DNA of 64,000 bases from Microbacterium sp. Au-Mic1 (GCF_021341785.1 NZ_JAJTTF010000011.1:62001-126000); one strand, 5' to 3'. Numbered from the stretch's first letter, positions 35,044 to 45,861 are shown. Program-made: numbers and translations. The notes: generated by a model not told the origin, from the sequence alone.

Positions 35044-37052
35044 GCGGCACCGTCCGCAGGTCCGCCCAGTCCGGCGGGGAGACCGTGACCCGCAGGGAGG
35101 CCGCCACCGGCGGATCCGCCCAGCCCGGCGGATCCGCCCAGCCCGGCGGATCCGCCCAGCCCGGCAGGTCCGCCCAGCCCGGCAGGTCCGCCCGGCCCGG
35201 CAGGGTGGCCGCCACCGGCGGGTCCGCCCAGCCCGGCAGGTAGGCCCAACCCGGTGGATCCGCCCATCCCGGCGGGAAGACCATGCCCCGCAGGTCCGCC
35301 CAGCCCGGCGGGGACGCCGTGCCCAGCGGGGAGATCGTCACCCGCGCGGAAGCCGGGAGTTGCGGGCGCCGGGTCATGGTCCTCGGCCCAGCGATGCGCA
35401 CGATCCGCGGCGGCCGCGCGCGCGGCCGACACCGACAGCGTGTTCAGCATGCCGAGCAGCACCTGGCTGTCCAGCCCCGAGACCTCGCCCCGCACCGGGC
35501 CGACGGCGGAGTGCGCCTGCGCCTTGGCGACGCCCTGCGCCCGGTCGATCGGCCCCTGGTGCAGGGAGAAGCCCTGCAGACGCGCGAGTGGGAACACCGC
35601 CAGCTGCCGCCAGATCCGGCCGCGCCGCAGCAGGAGCGCGAAGTCGGTGAGCGCGGCGCCGTGGCGGCGCCACGACAGCGGGCGCCGCCACCACGCCCGC
35701 GGCGGGATCGTCGTGTACGGGTCGTCGGCGACCGGGCCGAGCACGCCCTGCTCCCAGATCAGGGGCAGCACGTCGGCGGGGACGTCGGGCAGGATCAGCC
35801 CCAGCACGCGCTCCACGTCTGCCCGAGCGCCCACAGGCAGCACGATGTTGAACTGCTGTGCCTGGCTGGACTGCTGCTGGGACGCGGCCTTGCCGCTCAT
35901 CCGGTTGATCCGCACGGACCACCAGCCGAACGGCCGCCACAGCAGCGGCTGCATGACCTCGACGGCGAAGATGCGCCCGGGTGGAATCGTCTCCGTCACG
36001 GTCGTGAAGAGCCCGAACGTGATTCGCACCCCGTCAGGGGTCGGCGCGATCGAGTAGCGCAGCGCACGCGCGATCCGGCCCCAGGTGACCGCGATCGCCG
36101 CGAGCAGCAGCGGGATGCCCATCGCGAGGGCGATGCCGATCGCGACCGCGCCTCCGGCCGGCCCGGCATCGGCGAGCACAGCAGGCAGCGTGCCGATCAT
36201 GCCCCCCACGAAGATCACGGCGAACAGCGCGAGCCAGGTGAGCCCGGACAGCACGTGCGACCCGACGAGGCGCCCCGTGGGGATCCGCAGCACGTGCTCG
36301 GGGGCGATGTCGTCCAGATCCACCCCGGCGATCAGCCCGGTGACACCGGCATCCATCGAGGCCGCGAGCTGCGCGCGCATCGTGCGCGCGGCTCCCGGAT
36401 CGCCGCCGCGCGTCGCCTCACGGGCGTGCCGCGCCCCGGAGGCGAGGCGCAGGATGTCGGCGCGCACCGACTCGGCCTTCGCCGTGGATAGGTACTCCAG
36501 CGGCACGTTGGCGTCGTTGCCCGCGCCGTCGACCTCGAGCTTCGCCAGCCCGATCAGGCGCGCGGGGAACGGGCGGGTGAGGTTCACGCCCTGCACCCGG
36601 TCGAGCGGAGCGCGACGGTGCGAACGGAAGATCACGCCCTTGCGCACCTCGACGTGCGCCTCGGTGATGCGGAAATCATGGAAGCGCCACATCAGCCAGA
36701 ACATCGCCACGAGCAGCACCGCCACGGCGAGCACGCCCAGCAGCACCACGAGCACGAGGTTGTTGTTTAGGACCCAGTCGACGGGATCGCCCCCGAACTC
36801 CGGCACGCGCGCCGGAGTGAACAGCGAGATGAGCCAGTACACGATCTTCTCGCGCAGGTTCGCGATCAGATAGCCGATCACGATCACCAGGACCAGGCCG
36901 CCCTTCATGAGCGGCGTGAGCGGGTGCATCCGATGCCACTCGCCGTCGGCGAGCGAGGGCGTTCCCAGCGGACGGGCAGGCACGGTCCCGAACGGGGCTC
37001 CCTGCTCCGGTGCGGACGGCGAGCCGTAGGGCAACTGCTCGGGCGTGCTCAC
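35040..37052 (-). CDS. PH-domain (bPH_2, YdbT-like) membrane protein with Gly/Pro/Ala repeat tail
   Basis: 670 residues. Paired membrane segments near the N-terminus (LVLVIVIGYLIANL; LVLVVLLGVLAVAVLLVAMF) and again in the middle (SGLTWLALFAVIFVGGMIGTL; VAIGIALAMGIPLLLAAI). They are interspersed with bPH_2 modules marked by FRITEAHVEVRKGVIFRSHRRAPLDRVQGVN and LRYSIAPTPDGVRITFG. The last ~98 residues are a GLGGPAG/GLPAGHG repeat region of low complexity (DNA 35044-35340). The start GTG 37052 overlaps the upstream gene by 4 bp. YdbT-type proteins are membrane proteins of unclear role in envelope stress. Confidence 0.87.
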   Translation of the reverse strand: MSTPEQLPYGSPSAPEQGAPFGTVPARPLGTPSLADGEWHRMHPLTPLMKGGLVLVIVIGYLIANLREKIVYWLISLFTPARVPEFGGDPVDWVLNNNLVLVVLLGVLAVAVLLVAMFWLMWRFHDFRITEAHVEVRKGVIFRSHRRAPLDRVQGVNLTRPFPARLIGLAKLEVDGAGNDANVPLEYLSTAKAESVRADILRLASGARHAREATRGGDPGAARTMRAQLAASMDAGVTGLIAGVDLDDIAPEHVLRIPTGRLVGSHVLSGLTWLALFAVIFVGGMIGTLPAVLADAGPAGGAVAIGIALAMGIPLLLAAIAVTWGRIARALRYSIAPTPDGVRITFGLFTTVTETIPPGRIFAVEVMQPLLWRPFGWWSVRINRMSGKAASQQQSSQAQQFNIVLPVGARADVERVLGLILPDVPADVLPLIWEQGVLGPVADDPYTTIPPRAWWRRPLSWRRHGAALTDFALLLRRGRIWRQLAVFPLARLQGFSLHQGPIDRAQGVAKAQAHSAVGPVRGEVSGLDSQVLLGMLNTLSVSAARAAAADRAHRWAEDHDPAPATPGFRAGDDLPAGHGVPAGLGGPAGHGLPAGMGGSTGLGLPAGLGGPAGGGHPAGPGGPAGLGGPAGLGGSAGLGGSAGLGGSAGGGLPAGHGLPAGLGGPADGAA
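35044..35340. repeat. Coding tandem repeats, 18-bp unit
   Basis: Many direct copies of an 18-bp unit (GGATCCGCCCAGCCCGGC and the variant with AGGT), perfect and adjacent at 35113-35166, degenerate outside. They encode the G-L-G-G-x-A hexapeptide repeat of the PH protein tail. The unit length keeps frame. Confidence 0.92.
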
Positions 37053-37834
37053 AGGCCCGTCCGGCGCATCTCGGCGACGTCGATCAGGGTGTCGCGCAGC
37101 GACTCCGCAGCGTCTTCGGTCATGCCGGGGATCTCGACACCGGTGGTCGCGGCAGCGGTGACGAGCTTGAGCTTGGCGATCCCGAACGCCCGGTCGACCG
37201 GCCCGCGGGTGATGTCGACGAGCTGCATGCGGCCGTAGGGCACCGCGATCATGCGCTGCCACAGGATCCCGCGCCGGAAGACGATGTCGTCGGCGCGCAG
37301 CATGTAGCCGATCGCCCTGGCCTGTCGCGGCAGGATCACGAGTTCGAACAGAATGCCGAGCGCGATCACGCCCGCGACCGTCCAGGCCCACGGCCAGGGC
37401 TGGGCGAGGAGGGTCGTGGCGGCGTACGCGCCGACGGCGATCACCACGAGCAGGATCACCCGCAGGATCACCTCGGCGATCACGAACTTCGGAGAGATCT
37501 GGTGCCACGTGCCGTCCAGCGCGAGCGCACCGCGTGCCGTCGGCGTGCGAAGCGCGGGGTACGTGCCCTCGTCGAGGACCGGAGCGAGGGCCGGTGCCGC
37601 GTGAACAGGCACCGGGCTCTCGGCCGGAGCGACGGCGGGTGCCGCAGGCACGGGGATCTCGGCCGCGGCGGGAGCGGATCCGTGCTGCGTCTGGGGCACG
37701 GGAACCGGCTGGCCCGGCGCCGCGGCGTGCGCGGGCTGAGCGCCGTTCGCGGCCTGAGCGCGGGCCTGCGCGCGTGTCGGCGGTACGACGGGCTCAGTGC
37801 CCGGGTTCTGCGGCGGTTCGGGGATGGTCGTCAT
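37049..37834 (-). CDS. PH-domain (bPH_2, YdbS-like) membrane protein
   Basis: 261 residues. The N-terminal ~95 residues are Ala/Pro-rich and disordered; then WHQISPKFVIAEVILRVILLVVIAVGAYA and a second membrane segment (WTVAGVIALGILFELVIL), followed by one bPH_2 module (GYMLRADDIVFRRGILWQRMIAVPYGRMQLVDI, then GIAKLKLVT). YdbS/YdbT pairs are encoded together, as here (4-bp overlap), and probably form one membrane complex. It overlaps the DUF3180 gene upstream by 41 bp. Confidence 0.87.
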   Translation of the reverse strand: MTTIPEPPQNPGTEPVVPPTRAQARAQAANGAQPAHAAAPGQPVPVPQTQHGSAPAAAEIPVPAAPAVAPAESPVPVHAAPALAPVLDEGTYPALRTPTARGALALDGTWHQISPKFVIAEVILRVILLVVIAVGAYAATTLLAQPWPWAWTVAGVIALGILFELVILPRQARAIGYMLRADDIVFRRGILWQRMIAVPYGRMQLVDITRGPVDRAFGIAKLKLVTAAATTGVEIPGMTEDAAESLRDTLIDVAEMRRTGL

Positions 37835-38309
37835 CGTCGTCCTCCAGGCGCGGCCCGTCGTGGCCGTCGGGGTCGTGGGGCCCGTTTCCGGGCAGCAGGC
37901 AGAAGCTCTCGGCGATCACCGCGGCGATCGTGAGCACGAGTGCGGCGACCGCGGTCGCGATGATCGAGCCTATCGGCGGGGTGATCGGCCGCGAGAGCAG
38001 ATAAGCCCCCAGGCCGACCGCGAAGCCGGTGATCCCCGCGCCGACCAGGCTCGAGGCCCGCGCGAGCATCGCGATCCGCACGGCGCGGAACGGGTTGACA
38101 CGAGGCAGCGATGCCGACCGGGTGCTGCGCCGGATCGGCCATGCCAGTGCGAGCACCGCCATCGCCAGCAGCACGAGGAAGATCGGCAGCAGGATCGACG
38201 GGGTGAACGTGGCCCTGCCCGCGGTGGTCAGCGCATGGTCGAGCAGGAACCCGGCCGCGGCGCCGGCGAGCGCCAGCACGAACAGCACCACAGGCGAGAT
38301 CCGTCTCAT
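37794..38309 (-). CDS. DUF3180 membrane protein
   Basis: 171 residues, four membrane segments (VVLFVLALAGAAAGFLLDHAL; ILLPIFLVLLAMAVLALAW; LVGAGITGFAVGLGAYLL; IATAVAALVLTIAAVIAESF), then an acidic tail (EDDDDDH). DUF3180 genes follow folK in actinobacterial folate operons; function unknown. The start overlaps the folK stop by 4 bp. Confidence 0.88.
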   Translation of the reverse strand: MRRISPVVLFVLALAGAAAGFLLDHALTTAGRATFTPSILLPIFLVLLAMAVLALAWPIRRSTRSASLPRVNPFRAVRIAMLARASSLVGAGITGFAVGLGAYLLSRPITPPIGSIIATAVAALVLTIAAVIAESFCLLPGNGPHDPDGHDGPRLEDDDDDHPRTAAEPGH

Positions 38310-38860
38310 GAGTCGTCCTCGAGCGCGGCCAGCAGGTCGGCGACCCGTCCGCGTCCCGGCAGCACGGCATCCGGATCCACGTCGAGCCAGGGCCCCAGCA
38401 CGAACGTGCGCTCGGCTGCTCGGGGGTGCGGCAGCAGCAGGTGCTCGTCGTCGCTGCGGACGTCGTCGTACGCGATCAGATCGAGGTCGAGGGTGCGGTC
38501 GCCCCAGCGCTCGGCGCGGATGCGGCCGTGCTCCTCCTCGATCGCGTGCAGCATGCCCAGCAGCACCTGCGGGGCGAGGCGGGTGGTGACGATCGCGACG
38601 GCGTTGGCGAACTCCGGAGCATCCGGATCCGGCCCGTCCAGCCGCACCGCGACCGTGCGGAAGATCTTCGAGACGCGCACGTCATCCACGAGGGGCAGCC
38701 GCCTGATCGCCCGTACCGCCTCGTCGATGGTCGAGGCGGTGTCGCCGAGGTTGGACCCGAGGGCGACGACGGCCTCGACCGGCTCCTCCTCGGGGCGCGG
38801 ATCGATGGCCGGGAGCCTCCGGCTGCGCGGGACCGGGGGGATCGGGCGCGCCGGCGTCAT
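38306..38860 (-). CDS. folK: 2-amino-4-hydroxy-6-hydroxymethyldihydropteridine pyrophosphokinase
   Basis: 184 residues. HPPK hallmarks: VVALGSNLGD at about residue 35, and WGDRTLDLDLIAYDD, the ATP/Mg-binding signature. It transfers pyrophosphate from ATP to 6-hydroxymethyl-dihydropterin, the step before FolP. The N-terminal ~28 residues are a Pro/Arg-rich extension. The start is ATG 38860, overlapping the folB stop by 4 bp. Confidence 0.95.
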   Translation of the reverse strand: MTPARPIPPVPRSRRLPAIDPRPEEEPVEAVVALGSNLGDTASTIDEAVRAIRRLPLVDDVRVSKIFRTVAVRLDGPDPDAPEFANAVAIVTTRLAPQVLLGMLHAIEEEHGRIRAERWGDRTLDLDLIAYDDVRSDDEHLLLPHPRAAERTFVLGPWLDVDPDAVLPGRGRVADLLAALEDDS

Positions 38861-39249
38861 GCCCCGCTCCACTCGCGCTGCACCTGGCTCACGCGCTGAA
38901 CCGTCACCGACACGTCGGCGAAGGTCAGCGGGATCGGCGCGTGCGGCTTGTGCACGGTGACCTCGACGCCGTGGATCCGCTCGTCCTCCATCACCACGTC
39001 CGCGATGCGGGTGGCGAGCGTCTCCAGCAGGTTGACCGGTTCCCCGGCGACGACCGCGGCGACCCGTTCCGCGAGTTCGCCGTAGTGCACGGTGTCGGCG
39101 ACGTCGTCGCTGATCGCCGCCTGACGCACCGACAGATGCAGCCGCAGATCGACGATGAAGTCCTGGCCGTTCTCGCGCTCATGGTCGAACACGCCGTGCC
39201 GCCCGAACACCGTCAGGCCGGTCAGCGTGATCGCGTCGAGGAAGTCCAT
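38857..39249 (-). CDS. folB: Dihydroneopterin aldolase
   Basis: 130 residues, normal for FolB: MDFLDAITLTGLTVFGRHGVFDHERENGQDFIVDL, then TVHYGELAERV, LLETLATRIAD, VTVHKPHAPIPLTFADVSV. It cleaves dihydroneopterin to 6-hydroxymethyl-dihydropterin and glycolaldehyde. The start is ATG 39249, with GGGGGAC upstream. Between folP (27-bp gap) and folK. Confidence 0.95.
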   Translation of the reverse strand: MDFLDAITLTGLTVFGRHGVFDHERENGQDFIVDLRLHLSVRQAAISDDVADTVHYGELAERVAAVVAGEPVNLLETLATRIADVVMEDERIHGVEVTVHKPHAPIPLTFADVSVTVQRVSQVQREWSGA

Positions 39250-39275
39250 GTCCCCCAGCCTACGGCGGGAGGCGG

Positions 39276-40067
39276 TCAGCGGTCCCAGGCGCCGAGCACG
39301 GCGAGCGCGTCGCGCGTGGCGGCGACGTCGTGCACCCGCACGGCCCACGCCCCGGCGCGCGCCGCGAGCACGCTCGTCACGGCGGTCGCCAGATCCTTGC
39401 GTCGCTCATCGGCGTCCGCGCCCAGCGCGTCGGCGAGGAAGCGCTTGCGCGAGGTGCCCACGAGCACGCGCGGTCCGAGCGCGACGACGTCGGCGAGCTC
39501 GCGCAGCAGATCCCAGTTCTGGCCCGCGGCCTTCGCGAAGCCCACCCCCGGATCCACGATGATGCGGGACGGAGCGATCCCCGCAGCGGCCGCGGCGGCC
39601 ACGCGCTCACGCAGCTCGGCGGCCACCTCGCGGCCCACCCGGGCGTACTCGGCGCGCGCGTACATGTCCGACGACGGGCCCCGCCAGTGCCCGAGCGCGA
39701 TGTCGGCGCCCGACTCGGCCACGGCCGCGAGCATCTCCGGATCCGCGAGGCCGCCCGAGACGTCGTTGACGATGCGCGCTCCCGCCCGGACGGCGGCGGC
39801 CGCCGTTGCGGCGTTCAGGGTATCCACGCTCACCGGGATGCCCTCCGCGGCGAGGCGCTCGATCACCGGCAGCACCCGGCGCTGCTCCTCTGCCGCGGTG
39901 ACCCGCTCGGCACCGGGGCGGGTGGACTCCCCGCCGATGTCGAGCACGTCGGCGCCCTGAGCGCGCAGCAGCACGCCGTGCGCGACGGCTCGGTCGGGGT
40001 CGGCGTAGCGGCCGCCGTCGCTGAACGAGTCGGGGGTGGCGTTGACGATCCCCCAGATCGCGGTCAT
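39276..40067 (-). CDS. folP: Dihydropteroate synthase
   Basis: 263 residues. Signatures GIVNATPDSFSDGG and GADVLDIGGESTRPGAE, then VSVDTLNA, INDVSGG-like VNDVSGGL, IIVDPGVGFAK and GTSRKRFL. It joins hydroxymethyl-dihydropterin pyrophosphate to p-aminobenzoate, the sulfonamide target. The start ATG 40067 overlaps the folE stop by 4 bp. Confidence 0.96.
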   Translation of the reverse strand: MTAIWGIVNATPDSFSDGGRYADPDRAVAHGVLLRAQGADVLDIGGESTRPGAERVTAAEEQRRVLPVIERLAAEGIPVSVDTLNAATAAAAVRAGARIVNDVSGGLADPEMLAAVAESGADIALGHWRGPSSDMYARAEYARVGREVAAELRERVAAAAAAGIAPSRIIVDPGVGFAKAAGQNWDLLRELADVVALGPRVLVGTSRKRFLADALGADADERRKDLATAVTSVLAARAGAWAVRVHDVAATRDALAVLGAWDR

Positions 40068-40657
40068 GCGCCGGATCCCGAGCCGATCAGCGCGATCAGC
40101 TCGGCGCGCGCGACCGGATCCGTGTACACGCCCCTGGCCGCGATCGTGAGCGTCGATGCCTCGGTCTGGCGACCCCCGCGCATGGTGACGCAGCCGTGCA
40201 CCGCGTCCATCACCACGAGCACGCCCTGCGCGTCGAGGTGGGATGCGATGGCATCCGCCACCTGCTCGCCGAGTCGCTCCTGCACCTGCGGACGGGACGC
40301 GAGGATCTCGACCACCTTCACCAGCGCGCCGAGGCCCACCACGCGCTCCCCCGGCAGGTACGCGATGTGCGCGTGCCCGGCGAACGGGAGCAGGTGGTGC
40401 TCGCACACCGAGCGGAACCGGATGCCGCGCAGCAGCACCGCACCCGAGGGCAACGTGTCGGGGGCGGGCCCGTGCGAGACGCTGATCGTGTGCGCGAGGG
40501 GAGCTGCGGGATCCTCGCCGAGGCCGGCGAAGAACTCCGCGTACAGGTCCGCCATGCGCGCCGGGGTCTGCTTCAGCCCCGGACGCTCCGGATCCTCGCC
40601 GATCGCGAGCAGCAGCTCACGGGTCAGGCTCGCGACGCGGTCCCGATCGACGGCCAT
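40064..40657 (-). CDS. folE: GTP cyclohydrolase I
   Basis: 197 residues. Zinc and catalytic residues are in RFRSVCEHHLLPFAGHAHIAYLP and VHGCVTMRGGRQTEA. It converts GTP to dihydroneopterin triphosphate, the first step of folate synthesis. Its start follows the ftsH stop by 3 bp, so the folate genes are co-transcribed with ftsH. Confidence 0.96.
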   Translation of the reverse strand: MAVDRDRVASLTRELLLAIGEDPERPGLKQTPARMADLYAEFFAGLGEDPAAPLAHTISVSHGPAPDTLPSGAVLLRGIRFRSVCEHHLLPFAGHAHIAYLPGERVVGLGALVKVVEILASRPQVQERLGEQVADAIASHLDAQGVLVVMDAVHGCVTMRGGRQTEASTLTIAARGVYTDPVARAELIALIGSGSGA

Positions 40658-40660
40658 CGC

Positions 40661-42664
<2,004 letters not shown>

Positions 42665-42735
42665 GATCCGATCAGCGTAGCGCGAGAGACTTGGGGCCCT
42701 CCTGGGGATTCGCCCACGGCGTACCGTGCGTTGGC

Positions 42736-42818
42736 TCCGGGAGGACCCGGTTCCTGAGCGAGTCGCAGGCCCCAGCCGGCTCCTGAGCGAGCCGAGCCCG
42801 CAGGCGAGCCGAAGGGCG
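42736..42818. repeat. Possible diverged relative of the GTTGAGCGAG element, between hpt and ftsH
   Basis: Two copies of CTGAGCGAG with similar flanks (about 42752 and 42783), the second followed by GCGAGCCGAAGG. It begins directly beside the hpt stop (42819) and has only partial similarity to copies A, B and D. Confidence 0.5.
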
Positions 42819-43370
42819 TCAGGCGTACACGTGCGGCGCCAGCACGGCGACGTCGCGCAGGTTGCGGTAGCGCTCGGCGTAGTCGAGGCCGTAGCCGACG
42901 ACGAACTCCGGCGGGATGTCGAAGCCGACGTACTTGCAGTCGATCTCGACCTTCGCCGCCTCGGGCTTGCGCAGCAGTGCGAGCACCTCGATCGACTCGG
43001 CGCCGCGCGAGGCGAAGTTCTCCAGGAGCCAGCTCAGGGTGAGGCCCGAGTCGATGACGTCCTCGACGATGAGCACGTGCTTGCCGTGCAGGTCGGTGTC
43101 GAGGTCCTTGCGGATCTGCACGACGCCGCTCGACTTCGTCGACGCACCGTAGCTCGACACGGCCATCCAGTCCATCGGCGCCGAGAACGGCAGCGCCCGC
43201 GCGAAGTCGGCCATGACCATGACGGCGCCCTTGAGCACCCCGATCAGGAGCAGGTCCTTGCCCGCATAGTCTTCGGCCACCCGCACGGCGAGCTCATCGA
43301 GCTTCGCGCGGATCTCCTCCTCGGTGACGAGGATCTCGGTCAGGTCGTCGGGGATGTCCGCAGCGCGCAT
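42819..43370 (-). CDS. hpt: Hypoxanthine phosphoribosyltransferase
   Basis: 183 residues: [37 protein letters not shown], and the PRPP-binding loop [18 protein letters not shown]. It salvages hypoxanthine/guanine to IMP/GMP. The usual tilS-hpt-ftsH order is kept, but a plus-strand gene now separates hpt from tilS. A TAAAAT box lies 6 nt before its ATG, so it has its own promoter. Confidence 0.95.
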   Translation of the reverse strand: MRAADIPDDLTEILVTEEEIRAKLDELAVRVAEDYAGKDLLLIGVLKGAVMVMADFARALPFSAPMDWMAVSSYGASTKSSGVVQIRKDLDTDLHGKHVLIVEDVIDSGLTLSWLLENFASRGAESIEVLALLRKPEAAKVEIDCKYVGFDIPPEFVVGYGLDYAERYRNLRDVAVLAPHVYA

Positions 43371-43376
43371 GGATCG

Positions 43377-43382
43377 ATTTTA
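43377..43382 (-). promoter_or_regulatory. hpt -10 box, leaderless spacing
   Basis: TAAAAT on the minus strand, then CGATCC (6 nt), then ATG 43370. No ribosome-binding site. Confidence 0.55.
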
Positions 43383-43490
43383 CGCGACCGGATCCGTTCT
43401 CCCGCAGGCGTGCCGCGCCCGCTACTGTGAGCGGAGAGGCGGGGTGGCGCTTGGGGGAACCGAGCCCCCGTCGCGGACGGAAGGAGTCCC

Positions 43491-44096
43491 ATGGACATCG
43501 ACGAGATCCTCAACCAGGTGCCGATCGGCGACATCGCCCAGAAGCTCGGCGTCAGCGAGGACGTCGCGCGGCAGGCGGTGCAGGAGGGCGGGGCCGCCCT
43601 GCTCGGCGGCCTCGCGAAGAACGCCGAGACGCCGGAGGGCTCCTCCGCGATCGAGGCCGCTCTCGCCAAGCACGACGGCTTCTCGGGCGCGGCGTCGGTC
43701 GACGACGTCGATGAGGCCGATGGCCAGAAGATCGTCTCGCACGTGTTCGGCGACAACGCAGACCAGGTCGCGCAGACGCTGACGAGCGACCAGAAGACGG
43801 CCGGCATCGACTTCGGCAAGCTGCTCCCGATCCTCGCCCCGATCGTTATGGGTCTCATCGCGAACGGCCAGAAGGGCTCGTCGGCAGGCGGTGGCGGTGG
43901 CCTCGGCGACATCCTGGGCGGCCTGCTCGGCGGTGGCGGCCAGCAGCAGGGCTCGTCGACGGGCGGCGGTGGCCTGGGTGACATCCTGGGCGGCCTCGGC
44001 GGCCTGTTCGGCGGCGGCCAGCAGCAGGGTTCCACGGCCGGCGGCGGCATCGACATCGGTGGCCTGATCGGCGGCCTGCTCGGCGGCAAGAAGTAG
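43491..44096 (+). CDS. DUF937 domain-containing protein with Gly-rich C-terminal repeats
   Basis: 201 residues. The first 125 are DUF937-like and helical (MDIDEILNQVPIGDIAQKLGVSEDVARQAVQEGGAALLGGL, LLPILAPIVMGLIANGQ). The C-terminal ~70 are repeats of GGGLGDILGGLxG followed by GGGQQQGS. GGAAGGAG lies upstream of the ATG. Function unknown; related proteins can self-assemble. It sits on the opposite strand between hpt and tilS, breaking the conserved cluster, and ends at a strong terminator. Confidence 0.87.
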   Translation: MDIDEILNQVPIGDIAQKLGVSEDVARQAVQEGGAALLGGLAKNAETPEGSSAIEAALAKHDGFSGAASVDDVDEADGQKIVSHVFGDNADQVAQTLTSDQKTAGIDFGKLLPILAPIVMGLIANGQKGSSAGGGGGLGDILGGLLGGGGQQQGSSTGGGGLGDILGGLGGLFGGGQQQGSTAGGGIDIGGLIGGLLGGKK

Positions 44097-44115
44097 GAGC
44101 CGACTCACGGCGATT

Positions 44116-44149
44116 CCGGAACGCGGCTCCATGGGGGGCCGCGTTCCGG
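44116..44149. terminator. Strong stem-loop between DUF937 and tilS
   Basis: CCGGAACGCGGC (44116-44127) pairs perfectly with GCCGCGTTCCGG (44138-44149), with a 10-nt loop. It lies between convergent genes and can serve both. Confidence 0.8.
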
Positions 44150-44150
44150 A

Positions 44151-44184
44151 GTCTCCGCGTCTAGCGTGTCTCCGCGTCTAGCGC
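44151..44184. repeat. 17-bp tandem duplication spanning the tilS stop codon
   Basis: GTCTCCGCGTCTAGCGT (44151-44167) and the same with the last base C (44168-44184). The second copy holds the tilS stop (TAG, 44180-44178). Confidence 0.95.
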
Positions 44185-45167
44185 GCGGCGAACACGATGC
44201 GGCCGCCCACCCGCGCAGCCGTGCAGCCCGGCAGGTCGAGCGGGCCCTGGCCCGACCAGTCGGTCACCAGACGCGCCACCTCGACGGTCTGAGTCCGGGT
44301 CAGGCCGACCCCGAACTCGCTCTGCACGACGAGGCGGATCACGCGATTGCGCAGCGCGGCCGGGTTGGCGGCGAGGGCCGCAGCACTGACGGAGATCCCC
44401 GCCTCGGCGTGCTCCACGATGTCCTCGATGGTCTCGTGGATCATCTCGTCGAACGCCTCCGCGTCCTCGCGCAGCTGCTCCGCCGTGCGAGCGAGGGCCT
44501 CGGCGATGCCCGGCCCCAGCTCGGCCTCGAGCACCGGCAGCACGCGCTCGCGTGCCCGCACCCGCAGGTAGCGGGGGTCGGTGTTGTGCGGATCGTTCCA
44601 GGGCTCGAGCCCCTCAGCGGTGCAGGCGGCGCGCGTCGTCTCACGGCGCACGGCGAGCAGCGGGCGGATCCAGGTGGTGTCGTCTTCGTCGATGCGCACG
44701 GGAGCCATGCCCTGCAGGCTGCCGGCGCCCGATCCCCTCGCCAGGCCCAGCAGCACCGTCTCCGCCTGGTCGTCGAGCGTGTGCCCGAGCAGCACGGGGG
44801 CCTGCTCGCGCTGAGCGACCAGGCGCAGCGCCGCGTAACGGGCCGCTCGGGCGTCGGCCTCCGGCCCCTCCCCGGACTCGGCCACGACGACCCGTTCCAC
44901 GAGCGCCTCGATGCCGAGCGCCGAGGCCTTCGCCGCCGCCTCGGCCGCGACGCGGTCGGATCCGCTCTGCAACCCATGATCGACCGTCAGGCTCCGCACG
45001 CGGATCCCCGCGGCGCGCGCCTCGAAGGCGGTCGCCGCGGCGAGCGCCAGGGAGTCGGCGCCCCCGGAGAGCGCCACGATCACGGCGCTCGGTCGTTCGG
45101 GCAGCGCCGCCAGTGCGGCACGCACGGCACGGCGGATCTCAGCGACGGCGGGAGAGAGGGAGGGCAC
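44178..45167 (-). CDS. tilS: tRNA(Ile)-lysidine synthetase
   Basis: 329 residues. The PP-loop ATPase motif is VALSGGADSLALA, then LTVDHGLQSGSD and LLGHTLDDQAETVLLGLARGSG, typical of TilS. It converts C34 of tRNA-Ile(CAU) to lysidine. It has the short actinobacterial form without the long C-terminal domain of E. coli TilS. Divergent from ppa, separated from hpt by the DUF937 gene. A 17-bp repeat spans its stop. Confidence 0.94.
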   Translation of the reverse strand: MPSLSPAVAEIRRAVRAALAALPERPSAVIVALSGGADSLALAAATAFEARAAGIRVRSLTVDHGLQSGSDRVAAEAAAKASALGIEALVERVVVAESGEGPEADARAARYAALRLVAQREQAPVLLGHTLDDQAETVLLGLARGSGAGSLQGMAPVRIDEDDTTWIRPLLAVRRETTRAACTAEGLEPWNDPHNTDPRYLRVRARERVLPVLEAELGPGIAEALARTAEQLREDAEAFDEMIHETIEDIVEHAEAGISVSAAALAANPAALRNRVIRLVVQSEFGVGLTRTQTVEVARLVTDWSGQGPLDLPGCTAARVGGRIVFAAR

Positions 45168-45320
45168 GCTCTCACGCTACCCGGGCGGGTTGGACGCCGC
45201 CCGTCCGTCATCGCCGGCGGGCGCGTGCTCCGATGCTGGCGAGCACGGGCCCACGCGTGAGGCTGCGCGCGAAGTAGGCTTGTCCGCGGCATCCAACCGT
45301 CTTTTCTGAGGAGCACACGC

Positions 45321-45812
45321 ATGGGCGCACACGACGCCGTCATCGAGATCCCGCGCGGCAGCCGCGTGAAGTACGAGGTCGACCACGAGACCGGACGAGT
45401 GCACCTCGACCGCGTGCTCTACACGACCTTCGGCTACCCGGCCGACTACGGCTACTTCGACAACACCCTCGGCGAGGACGGCGACCCGCTGGACGTGCTG
45501 GTGCTTCTCGACCAGGCCATCTTCCCCGGCGTCGTCGTGAACGTGCGTCCCGTGGCCGTGCTGAAGATGAGCGACGAGGCCGGTGGTGACGACAAGCTCG
45601 TCGCCGTGCTGAGCAAGGACCCGCGCTGGTCGCACATCCAGGACGTCGACGACCTGGCCGAGTACACGAAGAAGGAGATCTCGCACTTCTTCGAGCACTA
45701 CAAGGACCTCGAGCCCAACAAGTGGGTCAAGGTCGACGCCTGGGGCGACGCCGCCGAGGCGCAGCGGATCCTCGACGAGGCCATCGAGCGCTTCGCCAAC
45801 GAAGGCCACTGA
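45321..45812 (+). CDS. ppa: Inorganic pyrophosphatase
   Basis: 163 residues, family I soluble enzyme. The signature EDGDPLDVLVL contains the metal-binding Asp residues; FGYPADYGY and WSHIQDVDDL also match. It hydrolyses pyrophosphate from biosynthesis, pulling nucleic-acid and tRNA-charging reactions forward. The ATG has GAGGAG 7 nt upstream. Followed by a strong bidirectional terminator. Confidence 0.97.
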   Translation: MGAHDAVIEIPRGSRVKYEVDHETGRVHLDRVLYTTFGYPADYGYFDNTLGEDGDPLDVLVLLDQAIFPGVVVNVRPVAVLKMSDEAGGDDKLVAVLSKDPRWSHIQDVDDLAEYTKKEISHFFEHYKDLEPNKWVKVDAWGDAAEAQRILDEAIERFANEGH

Positions 45813-45861
45813 CCCGTTCGGGCCCCGACATTCTCGAAGGGGCCCGAAACGCCTGATACAC

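Noticed and set aside
35044..35340. CRISPR-like array from regularly spaced repeats
   Set aside because: The repeats are adjacent, in frame with the PH protein and without unique spacers. No cas genes or CRISPR arrays were seen in the window.
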